Source of the DNA: Methanosarcinaceae archaeon
GTDB taxonomy: Archaea > Halobacteriota > Methanosarcinia > Methanosarcinales > Methanosarcinaceae
Assembly (NCBI GenBank): GCA_016926455.1
Contig: JAFGOO010000117.1
Location: 1-6,070 of the forward strand
DNA length: 6,070 bases
Direction: 5' to 3'
Shown: positions 6,046 through 6,070 of the stretch, piece by piece
Numbering within the stretch: position 1 is the first letter of the stretch
Layout of the letters: the number at the start of each line of letters is the position of its first letter
Made by a program: the position numbers and the translations under genes
Notes under the pieces: model-generated
Told to the model about the DNA's origin: nothing
Databases searched by the model: none
Seen by the model: only the letters and a program-made list of their open reading frames with translations

Positions 6046-6070
6046 ATGGGGAAAACAAGAAAAAGTTACA
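6046..6070 (+). CDS. IS3-family transposase OrfA, first eight codons only
   Basis: The frame starts MGKTRKSY and is cut by the window edge. Short basic starts of this kind, followed by a S/Y-x-EFK helix-turn-helix segment, are typical of OrfA, the DNA-binding part of IS3-family transposases. GAGGA at 6035-6039 is six bases before the ATG. The family call rests on these few residues together with the terminal repeat upstream, so it is moderate. Confidence 0.6.

Larger units (their letters stand above)
5987..6070 (+). mobile_element. left end of an IS3-family insertion sequence (partial)
   Basis: From about 5987 the sequence begins TGGACTGCACCCCTCAAAGT, then AGACAC, the style of terminal inverted repeat seen in IS3-family elements (TG at the tip, CTG-CCCC, AAAGT-GACAC). 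An ORF with a good ribosome binding site follows 59 bases in, and its first residues fit IS3 OrfA. The right end and any target duplication lie outside the window, so the exact boundary and intactness cannot be confirmed. It lies outside the lipoprotein gene, downstream of its terminator. Confidence 0.7.

Noticed and set aside
1..6070. CRISPR array, tRNA, rRNA or riboswitch
   Set aside because: No regularly spaced short repeats, cloverleaf or conserved RNA core was seen on either strand; the only sizeable repeat is the 255-bp tandem duplication.

Overview
The window looks like a chromosomal segment of a methanogenic archaeon, most probably of the order Methanosarcinales. The clues are an archaeal-type ATP-dependent DNA ligase, a stand-alone ACT-domain regulator directly upstream of homoserine dehydrogenase, a membrane-anchored winged-helix regulator of a kind common in Methanosarcina-like and haloarchaeal genomes, AT-rich spacers with TATA-like boxes, and GGAGG-type ribosome binding sites. 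No 16S or methanogenesis marker is present, so the assignment is an inference.

The left half (1-2931) reads on the minus strand: ACT-domain protein, then homoserine dehydrogenase (15 bases apart), then DNA ligase (44 bases further on, cut by the left window edge). The first two form an evident unit for the aspartate branch leading to threonine and methionine. The ligase may be co-transcribed, as no terminator is seen between it and hom.

The middle (3047-4039) holds a minus-strand gene for a one-component transmembrane regulator (signal peptide, extracytoplasmic beta domain, one membrane helix, cytoplasmic winged helix). Its 201-base upstream spacer is shared with a divergent plus-strand operon and contains several palindromes that could be operators.

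The right half (4040-5947) is a plus-strand envelope operon: a secreted alpha-helical/coiled-coil protein with a C-terminal beta-rich domain, and a very acidic small lipoprotein. Between them a 255-bp tandem duplication has copied the end of the first gene, the intergenic start signals and the first seven codons of the lipoprotein gene. The result is a chimeric 82-codon ORF: lipoprotein N-terminus without its hydrophobic core, joined in frame to the C-terminal tail of the secreted protein. The copies differ at 13 of 254 aligned positions, with no indels, and the last 77 positions are identical. All three ORFs share one frame and each ends in TAG, which matters in a lineage where UAG can encode pyrrolysine.

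After an oligo-T terminator the window ends in what looks like the left end of an IS3-family element (about 5987 onward), with the first eight codons of its OrfA. A 9-bp perfect inverted repeat there covers the OrfA ribosome binding site. I found no CRISPR array, tRNA or rRNA. The most unusual structure is the duplication-born chimeric ORF inside the divergent regulator/envelope locus.
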